Shown here in pieces: positions 1-6,523 of a DNA stretch of 7,594 bases; the stretch's first letter is position 1, and the number at the start of each line of letters is the position of its first letter. The notes beneath the pieces are model-generated. The model saw only the letters and a list, made by a program, of their open reading frames with translations, did not search any database and was not told the origin of the DNA. Origin of the DNA: Mageeibacillus sp. UBA5747 (GTDB lineage: Bacteria; Bacillota; Clostridia; Saccharofermentanales; UBA5734). A program made the position numbers and the translations under genes. The stretch is from assembly GCA_002419145.1 (NCBI GenBank), contig DIFN01000016.1:1-7594 (forward strand). The letters run 5' to 3'.

Positions 1-36
1 TGCATTGTACAGATCATTCAAGTCGAGGATGACTTT

Positions 37-582
37 CTAGGCGCCATCGACTTGGGTCAGGCGGATCTCGCTGATAAACGTGACGCGTGAGGTCTCGACC
101 TGCAGCAGCTCGAGGAAAATCTGGTCGATGGTCTCGTAGGGATCACTGTCCGGACTGAACAGCCGGTCGTTGTAGACCTGCTCAAACAGGTTTGCGCTGA
201 AAGCTTCAAAGACCTGGTCAACGTTCAGATTGGAGAGTTCAGCACTGACAATGGCCTGGTCACCCGTGATCTCGCTGCTGAGGATGTTGGCTTCGGCGTT
301 GACGTACAGCTTGTTGTAGGTCAGCTCGAGGACCTCTGAAATCTCAATATCCTCATCCAGTAAGTCCTCGTTTTCATGGACAACCCCTGCATCGACACGG
401 TTATCGTCGAGCGCATGCATGGCCGCGATCAGCTCCCGGACGGCTTGTTCGGGTGAATCCTCTGCTGGCGCCGAGGTGGCAGCGAGCATCGGCCAGGGCA
501 ACGCGCAGGCGGTGAGCAGCAGACAACCGAGGATGAGCATGACCAGGTTTGCAGTGATCGCGGGACGGCTGAGTTTCATCAT
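37..582 (-). CDS. Small lipoprotein, probably truncated by an in-frame TAG
   Basis: The 181-residue product starts with a lipoprotein signal peptide: a short basic start, a hydrophobic stretch at about residues 12-25 and a lipobox LTAC with the lipidated Cys at residue 26. It should be anchored on the outer face of the cytoplasmic membrane. The mature part (about 42-181) is acidic and resembles the small NTF2-like lipoprotein domains of the DUF4878/DUF5105 kind; this family call is inference from pattern. The start codon overlaps the stop of the vWA gene as ATGA (579-582), so the two are translationally coupled. After VDGA the frame meets TAG at 37-39, and the same frame then reads KVILDLNDLYNA to the window edge. 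Related domains typically end in a DGxWKV-like strand, so the TAG most likely replaces a Trp TGG. The protein may be truncated, or the base may be a sequence error. No ligand or function can be assigned. Confidence 0.75.
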   Translation of the reverse strand: MMKLSRPAITANLVMLILGCLLLTACALPWPMLAATSAPAEDSPEQAVRELIAAMHALDDNRVDAGVVHENEDLLDEDIEISEVLELTYNKLYVNAEANILSSEITGDQAIVSAELSNLNVDQVFEAFSANLFEQVYNDRLFSPDSDPYETIDQIFLELLQVETSRVTFISEIRLTQVDGA

Positions 583-1244
583 GATTTCCCTTTTTTACCT
601 TTCGCTGGTTTCTTCTTGTCCGGATCGAGATCGTCTTTCCAGTTCGATAGCACCCTGCCAGAGGCTTTTAATTCTGAGACCACACAGGCCATGGTCTCGA
701 ACATGGCTTCGGTTCCTTCTGAGGATTTGCTATAGCTGACGGCATGGTCCTGGCTGATGCCCAGGTCCGTGGCGATACCTTCGGCGTCGATATCGGCACC
801 GAGGAAGAGGAACTCCCAGCTGTAAATCTCGCGTTGGCGGCGGATCATGTCGCGGACCTGTGACCAGCTGTACGTACGGCTGGCGTTTTCGTAGCCATCG
901 GTGGTGATGACAAAAATCACTTTACCGGGTCGCTGGTCTTCCGGAGTCTGGCTCAGGCGATGGCCGACCTGGTCGATCGTCCGTCCGACTGCATCGAGCA
1001 GGGCCGTGGAGCCGAGGGTGAAATAGGTCTTGCTGGTCAGTGGCTCGACCTTTTGTACTGGAACGCCGTCGTGCAGGATCTCGTATTCATCGTCAAACAA
1101 GACTGTCGTAATGTGTGATTCGCCTGGATCCTGCCGCTGACGGTCGAGAAAGCTGTTGTAGCCACCGATGGTGTCCGTTTCGAGCCCGCTCATCGAGCCG
1201 CTGCGATCGAGGATAAAGATGACTTCAGTAAGATGGTTGTTCAT
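579..1244 (-). CDS. vWA-domain protein with intact MIDAS site
   Basis: The 221-residue product is almost entirely one von Willebrand factor A domain (about residues 6-195). The metal-ion-dependent adhesion site is complete: DRSGS at 13-17 (D13, S15, S17), T80 in GSTALLD and D116 in TTDGYEN. It should bind Mg2+ or Mn2+ and a partner protein. There is no signal peptide or membrane segment, so it is probably cytoplasmic. The C-terminus (about 206-221) is a lysine-rich tail that could bind nucleic acid or acidic partners. The start at 1244 is supported by GGAGG seven bases upstream. The gene lies 97 bp downstream of the XRE gene with no terminator visible between them, and overlaps the lipoprotein gene by 4 bp. 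Bacterial vWA proteins often work with AAA ATPases or chelatases, but no intact ATPase is adjacent here. The partner and process are unknown. Confidence 0.9.
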   Translation of the reverse strand: MNNHLTEVIFILDRSGSMSGLETDTIGGYNSFLDRQRQDPGESHITTVLFDDEYEILHDGVPVQKVEPLTSKTYFTLGSTALLDAVGRTIDQVGHRLSQTPEDQRPGKVIFVITTDGYENASRTYSWSQVRDMIRRQREIYSWEFLFLGADIDAEGIATDLGISQDHAVSYSKSSEGTEAMFETMACVVSELKASGRVLSNWKDDLDPDKKKPAKGKKGKS

Positions 1245-1343
1245 AAGGGTCCCTCCATTTGCTTTTTCGCGCCAGGCGGTGCTGGTACTTTCAGCATAGC
1301 CCGGCTGTTGAGGAGGGATGTCGACAGGGAGGACACACCTTGG

Positions 1344-1982
1344 TTATTCGAGATTGACGATTGGACTGCTGTCAAAATGCATCAGGAGCTGGTTGGTGTC
1401 GGCGATGGAAAAATCACGCCAAATGGCTTCCAGGATCAACCAGTCGCGCTTAAGTTCAGGATTCAAAAGTTCGCCGAGCAACAACAGATAGTCTTGGGTC
1501 TGCCCCTGGTCGAGTCCAAAGGCAATCGCCATGGCGATTGCCGTGTCCCGGGTTGGGCGACGTTCACAGCGGATGATTTTGTAGTAATACGAGCGCGTGA
1601 TCCCGATCTCGGCACAGAAATCATCGATTTTAAAAGTCGGATAGCGGTTCTGGAACCGGATCATGTACTGTTGCGTCGCCTTGGCGAACTGCTTGTGCGA
1701 AATCTTTTGCCCGAGCAGGTCTGATTCGAGCTCAGGGATTTCAATCCTTTTCGTCGGCGATTTTTGCGGGAGGATCAGTTCGTCGATCTGAGCTTCTTCC
1801 GTATAGGTCCATGGGGTACTCCGTTCAAGTTCTTCATCTGGCTCAGCACTGAAAAAGGCACTGGTCAGCTGATCCAGATCGCGCTGGATACTCGAACCAG
1901 GAAAAAGCGCCTCAACCCGACTGGCTAATGCCTGGAAATCCGGCGAGTCAAAATCGAGTGAGCGCGGATGATGAAACCTCAT
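1344..1982 (-). CDS. XRE-like helix-turn-helix regulator
   Basis: The 212-residue protein has a low-complexity acidic N-terminal half (1-95) with no recognisable fold. It is followed by a helical helix-turn-helix region at about 105-165: FCAEIGITRSYYYKII, then RRPTRDTAIAMAIAFGLD, which is typical of XRE/Cro-type domains. It ends in a leucine-rich tail. It is probably a cytoplasmic DNA-binding protein; the target is unknown. The start at 1982 is supported by AGAGG five bases upstream. It is first in a minus-strand group with the vWA and lipoprotein genes, and a promoter candidate lies about 175 bp upstream, so it may control its own operon. The HTH is internal rather than N-terminal as in most XRE repressors, which suggests the N-terminal half is a sensory or protein-contact module. 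Confidence 0.8.
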   Translation of the reverse strand: MRFHHPRSLDFDSPDFQALASRVEALFPGSSIQRDLDQLTSAFFSAEPDEELERSTPWTYTEEAQIDELILPQKSPTKRIEIPELESDLLGQKISHKQFAKATQQYMIRFQNRYPTFKIDDFCAEIGITRSYYYKIIRCERRPTRDTAIAMAIAFGLDQGQTQDYLLLLGELLNPELKRDWLILEAIWRDFSIADTNQLLMHFDSSPIVNLE

Positions 1983-1996
1983 ATCAACCTCTTTAT

Positions 1997-2006
1997 GGTG
2001 CCAGGC
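1997..2006 (+). repeat. GGTGCCAGGC inverted-repeat word
   Basis: The 10-bp word lies just upstream of the XRE ribosome binding site. Its inverse appears with one mismatch at 4711-4720 (GCCTGGCGCC), and a close inverse at 2282-2290. Short words of this kind are typical of dispersed palindromic elements, but three or four copies in one window do not prove a family. Confidence 0.35.
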
Positions 2007-2031
2007 TACCCAACCGGAAATGATGAGTTAC
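2002..2031 (+). repeat. Imperfect intergenic repeat, unit 1
   Basis: The unit reads CAGGCTA, two variable bases, CAACCG, then GAAATGATGAGTTA. It recurs with a few changes and a one-base insertion at 2182-2211. The region from 2017 continues into the hairpin and matches 2212 onward over about 40 bp with scattered mismatches. Confidence 0.45.
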
Positions 2032-2033
2032 GG

Positions 2034-2056
2034 CCCACTCCGGCAACGGCAGTGGG
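2034..2056 (-). other. Hairpin in the XRE operon leader
   Basis: CCCACT (2034-2039) pairs with AGTGGG (2051-2056). CCG (2040-2042) pairs with CGG (2047-2049) around a GCAA tetraloop, with one bulged base. There is no T run next to it, so it is not an intrinsic terminator. It lies about 50 nt before the XRE start codon in the predicted leader. Confidence 0.4.
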
Positions 2057-2163
2057 AGCATCACCGACTCGTTTGCCAGGCTTTTGATGTAGTTAATCAC
2101 TATTATCTTTGCGCCATCTGACGAGTCGATCTTGAGTTTGTTTTCGTCACTTAATATGCTAAT

Positions 2164-2193
2164 AGTATAGCACAGCGATTTCAGGCTAATCAA
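2164..2193 (-). promoter_or_regulatory. Sigma-A-type extended -10 promoter
   Basis: Read on the minus strand, TTGATT (2188-2193) is followed after 18 bp by TATACT (2164-2169), with TG one base before the -10 box. This matches the housekeeping consensus at 4/6 and 5/6 plus the extended -10. Transcription would start near 2157 and give a leader of about 175 nt before the XRE gene. The only downstream genes in this orientation are the XRE-vWA-lipoprotein group. Confidence 0.55.
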
Positions 2194-2211
2194 CCGTGAA
2201 ATGATTAACTA
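2182..2211 (+). repeat. Imperfect intergenic repeat, unit 2
   Basis: This is the second copy of the CAGGCTA-CAACCG-GAAATGAT unit seen at 2002-2031, here with AA for CC and an extra T before GAAATGAT. Its left part overlaps the -35 box of the minus-strand promoter, so the repeat copy may have supplied part of the promoter. Confidence 0.4.
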
Positions 2212-2253
2212 TGAAATGATGAGTTGCAGCCTGCTCCGGCAATGGTGATGACA
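2212..2253 (+). repeat. Imperfect intergenic repeat, unit 3
   Basis: GAAATGATGAGTT followed by a CTCCGGCAA core matches 2017-2058 at most positions, but the outer arms of the hairpin in unit 1 have decayed here. It starts immediately after unit 2, so the two copies are in tandem. Confidence 0.45.
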
Positions 2254-2277
2254 CATACTTGGCTGTTATCCGCTTTT

Positions 2278-2290
2278 TGCACCTGGCACC
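2278..2290 (-). repeat. TGCACCTGGCACC inverted-repeat word
   Basis: This 13-bp word is the exact reverse complement of 4622-4634. It overlaps the left end of the 54-bp direct repeat copy A. Confidence 0.5.
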
Positions 2291-2335
2291 AAAGCGTTAC
2301 CCAGCTTACATTCAAAACAACCTGCTTGCTGTTAA
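2282..2335 (+). repeat. 54-bp direct repeat, copy A
   Basis: Starting at CCTGGCACC and ending at CTGTTAA, this stretch matches 4712-4765 at 50 of 54 positions in the same orientation. It ends 56 bp before the dehydrogenase start, so it may contribute to that gene's upstream region. No transposase or coding sequence is associated with it. Confidence 0.75.
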
Positions 2336-2391
2336 GATGAACTAAATGCGAGAACCGGGCAGTTAAATTTTGATTGAAGGATGTTTTGAAT

Positions 2392-3222
2392 ATGAAAAAA
2401 ACCATTGTGATTACGGGTGCCAGTGATGGAATCGGTGCTCAGGCGGCACGTCAACTCAAGGCCAAAGGCCATCAGGTCGTCCTGGTCGGCCGTTCAAAGG
2501 CCAAAACGGAATCCCTCGCCAAGGAACTAGATTCGCCTTTCCATCTGGCCGATTATACGGATTTGAGTGATGTGAGGCGTCTGGCCGATGAGCTTATGGC
2601 CTACGATCGGATCGATGTCCTGGCCAACAACGCCGGTGGCATCATGGGTGATCGTGTGGTGACCAAAGATGGCTTTGAAAAGACCTTTCAAGTGAATCAT
2701 TTAGCACCATTTCTGTTGACCCATGCCTTGCTGGATAAGCTCATCGATAGTTCAGCGGTTGTCATTCAAACATCGAGCATCGCGGCAAATATTTTTGGTC
2801 TGGGCTTTGATGTGGCGGATTTGAACAACGAGCGCCAGTATCAATCGCAAAAGGCCTACGGACATGGAAAACTGGCCAATATTTTGTTTACGCGCGAACT
2901 GGATCGCCGTTTCCGGGATCAAGGCATCAAGGCCGTGGCTTTCCATCCTGGGGTCGTGCGATCGTCTTTTGCCAGTGACACCAATCATTTTTTGCATTAT
3001 GCCTACCATACGCCCCTCAAATATCTGGTGACGATTTCGCCAGCCCAAAGTGCCAGGCGTCTGGTTGCCCTGGTGGATGGGGAACCCGGGAAAGATTGGA
3101 TCTTGGGTGAGGTCTATGACAAATCCATGCCGATGAAAGTGAAATTCAAGGATGATGGGTCCGTTGCACGCGCACTCTGGGAGCAAAGCGAAAAAATGGT
3201 GTCCGGGAGCCAGGTGCAATAA
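2392..3222 (+). CDS. Short-chain dehydrogenase/reductase (SDR), NADP(H)-preferring
   Basis: The 276-residue protein has a complete classical SDR signature. The cofactor motif TGASDGIG is at 8-15, an Arg after strand 2 (GR at 33-34) favours NADP(H), and an acidic D54 follows. NNAG is at 79-82. The active site has Ser 128/129, then YxxxK at 146-150, and HPG in the segment after it. It should reduce a carbonyl or oxidise an alcohol in the cytoplasm. The sequence resembles retinol dehydrogenase-like SDRs, but the substrate cannot be told. The ATG at 2392 is chosen because the protein then begins directly with the MKKTIVITG strand. GAAGGA at 2376-2381 lies ten bases upstream, slightly far. A TTG at 2374 would add six residues but sits on top of that ribosome binding site. 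The gene converges on the broken ATPase gene with 37 bp between their stops and looks intact, unlike its neighbour. Confidence 0.93.
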   Translation: MKKTIVITGASDGIGAQAARQLKAKGHQVVLVGRSKAKTESLAKELDSPFHLADYTDLSDVRRLADELMAYDRIDVLANNAGGIMGDRVVTKDGFEKTFQVNHLAPFLLTHALLDKLIDSSAVVIQTSSIAANIFGLGFDVADLNNERQYQSQKAYGHGKLANILFTRELDRRFRDQGIKAVAFHPGVVRSSFASDTNHFLHYAYHTPLKYLVTISPAQSARRLVALVDGEPGKDWILGEVYDKSMPMKVKFKDDGSVARALWEQSEKMVSGSQVQ

Positions 3223-3259
3223 ACGGAAATCAGCCTGAAGGAAGCGGTCAATGACTGGG

Positions 3260-4588
3260 TTAACGATCAATTTCCGGTTGGGTAGCCAGCAACAAATTGT
3301 CATAGGGTACAAGATGCAGGGTTTGACCTTGCTTTGGCAGCAATTCATCTGAGAATCCGGACTTGCTGAAAAGATAGAATTCAGCTGCTTTGCCCTTTTG
3401 GGTCAATTGCGCTCTGCGTTGCAAAGTCTCCAGTTCGCTGATTCCGATTGGCTCGTTTTCCCATTTGCATTCGGCAAACAGGGCTGTCGAATCATGACTG
3501 GCGACAATATCGATTTCCACTTCAATCTTTAGTTCAGGATTTGTTCCCCACCAACTGCCGAATTCGTGATAAAGCGAACCGAGCTGATGGTTTCTATTTT
3601 GCCGAATGAGATATTGGCGACAGATTTCTTCAAAGACCAGACCGAAGTATTGGCTGAATCTGGGTTCGATTTTCTGCGCATACGCTTCCTGGCTCAAGCC
3701 CATTTCAATCATGGGTAGGACTTCAGGAATGAACTTGTACCAGAAGCGGAAAAGCTGATCTTTGATTTTATAAACAACTTTGCGCTTGTTATCATGGCCC
3801 AAAGGATAAGTCTTTGGCAAGGATGCCAAGATCCAATAAAGCACGCAGGTATATGGCAGTCTTTTTGGACTCTTCTTGCATGTAGTTTGATATTTCTACC
3901 TGCCGGGATGCACCTTCGGCAATCGCTCGAATGATGCTATTGTATGTGGCGGGTTCGCGCGTTTCCTGCTTCATCAAATTTATCGGTTCTTCAAACAATG
4001 TCCCGCTGCTGGTTAAAAAATTCCGAATGACAGCACCCTTTGGATGAGGAATTGACTACTGTCCCAATAATCCAGCGGCAGGATCTTGAACTGAGCAGTT
4101 CTTCGGCCATACAAGGGGCTTTTATAGTCCAGAACTTGGTTTTCCATAAAGCTCATGGAAGACCCACATAAAATCAGAAACAACTGACTCTGAAGAAAGA
4201 CCTGGTCAATTGCCTTTTGCAATATGGATGCAATCGATGAATTGCCACTCGCCAGATAGGGGTATTCATCGATGACTAAAATCAAGCGATCCTTTTGCGC
4301 CAGAAATCCCAGATATTTGAAAGCCGCTTCCCACGAGGAGAAGTGTTCAATGAATAATGATTGTTGGTCTCCAGACTGTGATACCAGCGCTTCTGAAAAA
4401 AGTCGCAAAGCTTCCTTGTCAGTTTGCTCGATAGCGACATAGAAAATGTGCTTTTTATTCTGGCAAAATTCCTGGATTAACCGTGTCTTGCCGACCCGAC
4501 GTCGTCCGTAAATGACAGGCATTTGGAATCCGGACTGCTCATACAATGCATTCAATTGAGCCAATTCTGATTGTCGACCAATAAACAT
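3260..4588 (-). pseudogene. Broken ATPase_2/DUF234-type AAA ATPase gene
   Basis: Three frames together spell one protein. The N-terminal ATPase (4588 to about 4050) has Walker A YGRRRVGKT, Walker B LILVIDEYPY, a CGSS sensor and a GRR arginine finger. The middle part (3998 to about 3810) has the REPATYNSII winged-helix region. The C-terminal part (about 3810 to 3260) has FRFWYKF, FGLVFEEICR and a PD-(D/E)xK-like core EVEIDIVASHD...ECKW. Two lesions break it. Near 4030-4060 the frame changes, and the usual 35-40 residues containing GGIPxYL are missing, which indicates a deletion that also shifted the frame. Near 3805-3815 a small indel shifts the frame again, just before the HDNKRK segment. The total is about 440 recognisable residues against roughly 470 expected. 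AGGTG lies five bases before the ATG. When intact, such proteins are cytoplasmic ATPases of poorly known function, suspected to handle nucleic acids. Confidence 0.88.
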
Positions 4589-4621
4589 AAATACACCTAT
4601 GTGAAGGTGGGATGGACTATC

Positions 4622-4634
4622 GGTGCCAGGTGCA
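4622..4634 (+). repeat. GGTGCCAGGTGCA inverted-repeat word
   Basis: This is the exact reverse complement of 2278-2290. It lies 33 bp upstream of the ATPase pseudogene start. Together with GCCTGGCGCC at 4711-4720 it bounds a 99-bp block, as two similar words bound 1997-2290 on the other side of the gene pair. Confidence 0.5.
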
Positions 4635-4636
4635 TC

Positions 4637-4655
4637 CAGCGGAAATAAGCCGCTG
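4637..4655. other. Small hairpin CAGCGG/CCGCTG
   Basis: Six-bp perfect arms with a seven-base loop lie inside the 99-bp block between inverted words. No T run follows on either strand, so it is not a terminator. Its role is unknown. Confidence 0.3.
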
Positions 4656-4711
4656 ATGTGATCAGAGCTATTGCAGGAATGGATTGCAACTAATAAGATC
4701 GACCTATGGAG

Positions 4712-4765
4712 CCTGGCGCCAAAGCGTTACCCAGCTTACACTCAAAACAATCTGCTGGCTGTTAA
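4712..4765 (+). repeat. 54-bp direct repeat, copy B
   Basis: This matches copy A (2282-2335) at 50 of 54 positions. The match ends at GTTAA, one base before the terminal inverted repeat of the insertion sequence. This suggests that the element inserted into, or recombined at, a longer repeat copy. Confidence 0.75.
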
Positions 4766-4766
4766 C

Positions 4767-4781
4767 CCGTCTTTCGACCAA
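4767..4781 (+). repeat. Left terminal inverted repeat of the IS
   Basis: CCGTCTTTCGACCAA is the exact reverse complement of 6508-6522. Weaker similarity continues inward for about 14 bp. It is the end nearest the transposase stop codon. Confidence 0.85.
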
Positions 4782-4831
4782 TAATGTGTGAAATGTCCGT
4801 AGCTGTAGCGAACTGTAAAAAATATCTGTCA

Positions 4832-6377
4832 CTACTTTCTCTGACCGGCCACTGATTTCTTTCGCCTGAGCCGATCCGTTACACCCAGCAACCGGTAAAT
4901 CTTCAGATGGCTTGTCTCGGCATACCTGACAGGCGGATCTGGATCAGTTCATTATCCTTATTGGTCAGAGATACTGTCATGCGCTGATGGGTGGCCAGAA
5001 CCGGACGCTGTTCACCGCGTTCCTGTTTGGTCTAGGTGATATCCCGTACCTGCTGCCCGGTTTCATCCAGAACGATTTCTATCTCATAAAGCGAGCAGAT
5101 GCCCGGGTATTTCTGCCTGATCTTTCCAATCCGTTCGCTGATCTTGGCCGCAACCAGAATATGACCCTTGCGCTGGCTGAAGACCAGCACGCGAGTGCGG
5201 TCTGCTGCCTGAACCGCCCGGGCATAGACCGTCAGGTCCTCCCGGATCTGCAGCCAACCGGCCGCGGCCAGTGTCAGGGCGTCCGAAGATGGCTCGAGCA
5301 GCGCTTTCAGTTCGGCATATTCCGCCACATATTTTTTTCGGTCGATGCCCGCTCGATCACGGTAAAGGAATAGCCGCTTTCCCGGATCAGCTCCAGATTT
5401 CGGCTGGTGGCTATCCCCCGGTCCATGATCAAAACTGGCTTACGGTCGGCCAGCATACCACCAGTTTTATTTTGCAGATCAGCCAATACGGCGGCCAGGG
5501 TGCCCGGTTCACTCTGATTCCCTTTCAGGATCTGGCTGTAGACCGGAAAACCCTGGTTATCGACCAGTAAGGCCAGGGAAACCAGCGGACTGTCGCTTCG
5601 GCTCTCTTTGGATTTGCCGCGGTGGGCCAGTTCGTTATGCAGGTAGTTGCCTTCAAAATAGGTATTGGTCAGATCAAACAGAAACAGCCGTCGATCCAGA
5701 CCGAACAAACTGGTCTCGCGATGGTAAAGGGCCTGCTCGATAGCTTCCTTGTGCTGATACAGCCGATCGCCCAATTCATAATAGCTGTCCTTGCCCAGCC
5801 CGACGATATCTTCCGGGGTCATTTCGGTCAAAGCCGTTTTTTCATTGAACCAGCGCCAAGTGGCCAGTTCGCTACCCGGTTCGATCAGTTTCCCGAAAAC
5901 CAGCGCTTGGGCAATGGAGATCTGACACTCGGTCAGGCCGTTCTGGCGCAGGATATCCGTCAGATCCAGTTCCTGCCACAGCTTGTCCACCACCAGATCC
6001 GGTCCCAGTGACCGCGTTTGAGAAACACGTACCGAATTCAGATCTACCCAGACCAGGTCGCGGCCTTCCCGGGCCTTCGCTTCTGCTTGCGGCTTGGTCT
6101 GGGCGAACTGGGCCCGGGCATAAAGATCTGTGGCCAGTTGTTCCAGTTCCGGTGACAGCGAGATCAGCGATTATTGGCCCCGGTACCGATGTTCAAGCAG
6201 AAACGCGAGTTCTTTCCAGCGGTTCCTGGGGATATCGAGGGTTCCCAGATGCCTGATCACACGCTGGCGCGGCAGATTATCGCTGGCGCGATAGGCCTCG
6301 ACCAGACGATGAACGATGTATGTCTTGCCCTTGCTTGTTATGGGTTTTGACTTCACGAATATATATGAACCAAACAT
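4832..6377 (-). pseudogene. IS1634-family transposase, multiply disrupted
   Basis: Pieces in order from the start: MFGSYIFVKSK with the LVEAYR and RWKELAFLLEHR region (6377-6174); then, in the same frame after a TAA at 6171-6173, the catalytic core with LFDLTNTYFEG (Asp codon 5673-5675) and LIMDRGIAT (Asp codon 5421-5423). A one-base shift at an A7 run (5331-5337) leads to the frame with AEYAELKALL and the IGKIRQKYPGI...YEIEI region. A TAG at 5032-5034 stands where DITW is expected. About 100 residues are then missing near 5000-5015, including the third catalytic acidic residue. The tail has VLATHQRMTVSL, then another one-base shift near 4920, then KIYRLLGVTDRLRRKK and TAG at 4832-4834. It therefore cannot be an active DDE transposase. 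An upstream ATG at 6401 is possible, but MFGSYI matches the usual family start. Confidence 0.9.
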
Positions 6378-6507
6378 ACCAGACCCAGTGGCAGGAGCCA
6401 ATGTTTATTTTGTAACATCATAGATTTGGTCACTACATTTCGATTTCCACACTTCGATTACTGGCATAAGGGCGTTACCAGCTCTGGTTCCGCCATTTTC
6501 ATGGATT

Positions 6508-6522
6508 TTGGTCGAAAGACGG
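6508..6522 (-). repeat. Right terminal inverted repeat of the IS
   Basis: TTGGTCGAAAGACGG is the exact reverse complement of 4767-4781. It is the end nearest the transposase start. Confidence 0.85.
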
Positions 6523-6523
6523 A

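Larger units (their letters stand above)
1983..2391. other. Divergent intergenic region rich in repeats and a minus-strand promoter
   Basis: These 409 bp separate the minus-strand XRE gene from the plus-strand dehydrogenase. They hold a minus-strand promoter (2164-2193), a hairpin (2034-2056) and three related copies of a CAACCG...GAAATGAT-type unit. They also hold a pair of 8-bp complementary arms (2065-2072 and 2121-2128), GGTGCCAGG-type words at both ends of 1997-2290, and the first copy of the 54-bp direct repeat. Two open frames of 66 codons cross it on the minus strand, but neither has a ribosome binding site or family resemblance, so no gene is called. Confidence 0.6.
4767..6522 (-). 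mobile_element. Decayed IS1634-type insertion sequence
   Basis: The element is bounded by perfect 15-bp inverted repeats, CCGTCTTTCGACCAA at 4767-4781 and its complement at 6508-6522. It contains one transposase gene read on the minus strand, with about 65 bp after its stop and about 130 bp before its start. The length is about 1.76 kb; adding back the segment missing from the transposase would give roughly 2.1 kb, plausible for IS1634. No clear target-site duplication is visible: the left flank ends TTAAC and the right flank starts ACTAA. This implies an old insertion or rearranged ends. The family is assigned from the transposase motifs. Confidence 0.82.

Noticed and set aside
419..739. Plus-strand open frame of 106 codons
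   Set aside because: It is antisense to the lipoprotein and vWA genes, which have clear motifs and translational coupling.
1233..1724. Plus-strand open frame of 163 codons
   Set aside because: It lies opposite the XRE gene, has no ribosome binding site and shows no family features; the minus-strand frame has the HTH and a good start.
2311..2338. Possible promoter TTCAAA/TAAGAT for the dehydrogenase
   Set aside because: Both boxes match only 4/6 with a 16-bp spacer, which is too weak to list as a feature.
2374..2391. TTG start adding six residues to the dehydrogenase
   Set aside because: It would overlap the ribosome binding site GAAGGA and add residues outside the normal fold start.
1993..2405. 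Two 66-codon minus-strand frames between the XRE and dehydrogenase genes
   Set aside because: They have no ribosome binding site, they cross repeats and the promoter, and their products show no domain-like pattern.
3225..3285. CGGAAAT/ATTTCCG arms between the convergent stops
   Set aside because: Seven-bp arms with a very long loop and no T run; not a credible terminator.
2752..3348. Minus-strand open frame of 198 codons
   Set aside because: It is antisense to the intact dehydrogenase, whose active-site motifs are complete.
37..5034. Idea that TAG is recoded as Trp, because two TAG codons sit at expected Trp positions
   Set aside because: TAG also ends the transposase tail and the small membrane protein at natural ends, one of the two cases is in a clearly dead transposase, and single-base decay explains both.
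5622..6011. Plus-strand open frame of 129 codons and neighbouring plus frames at 4987-5570
   Set aside because: They are antisense to the transposase, whose minus-strand frames carry the family motifs.
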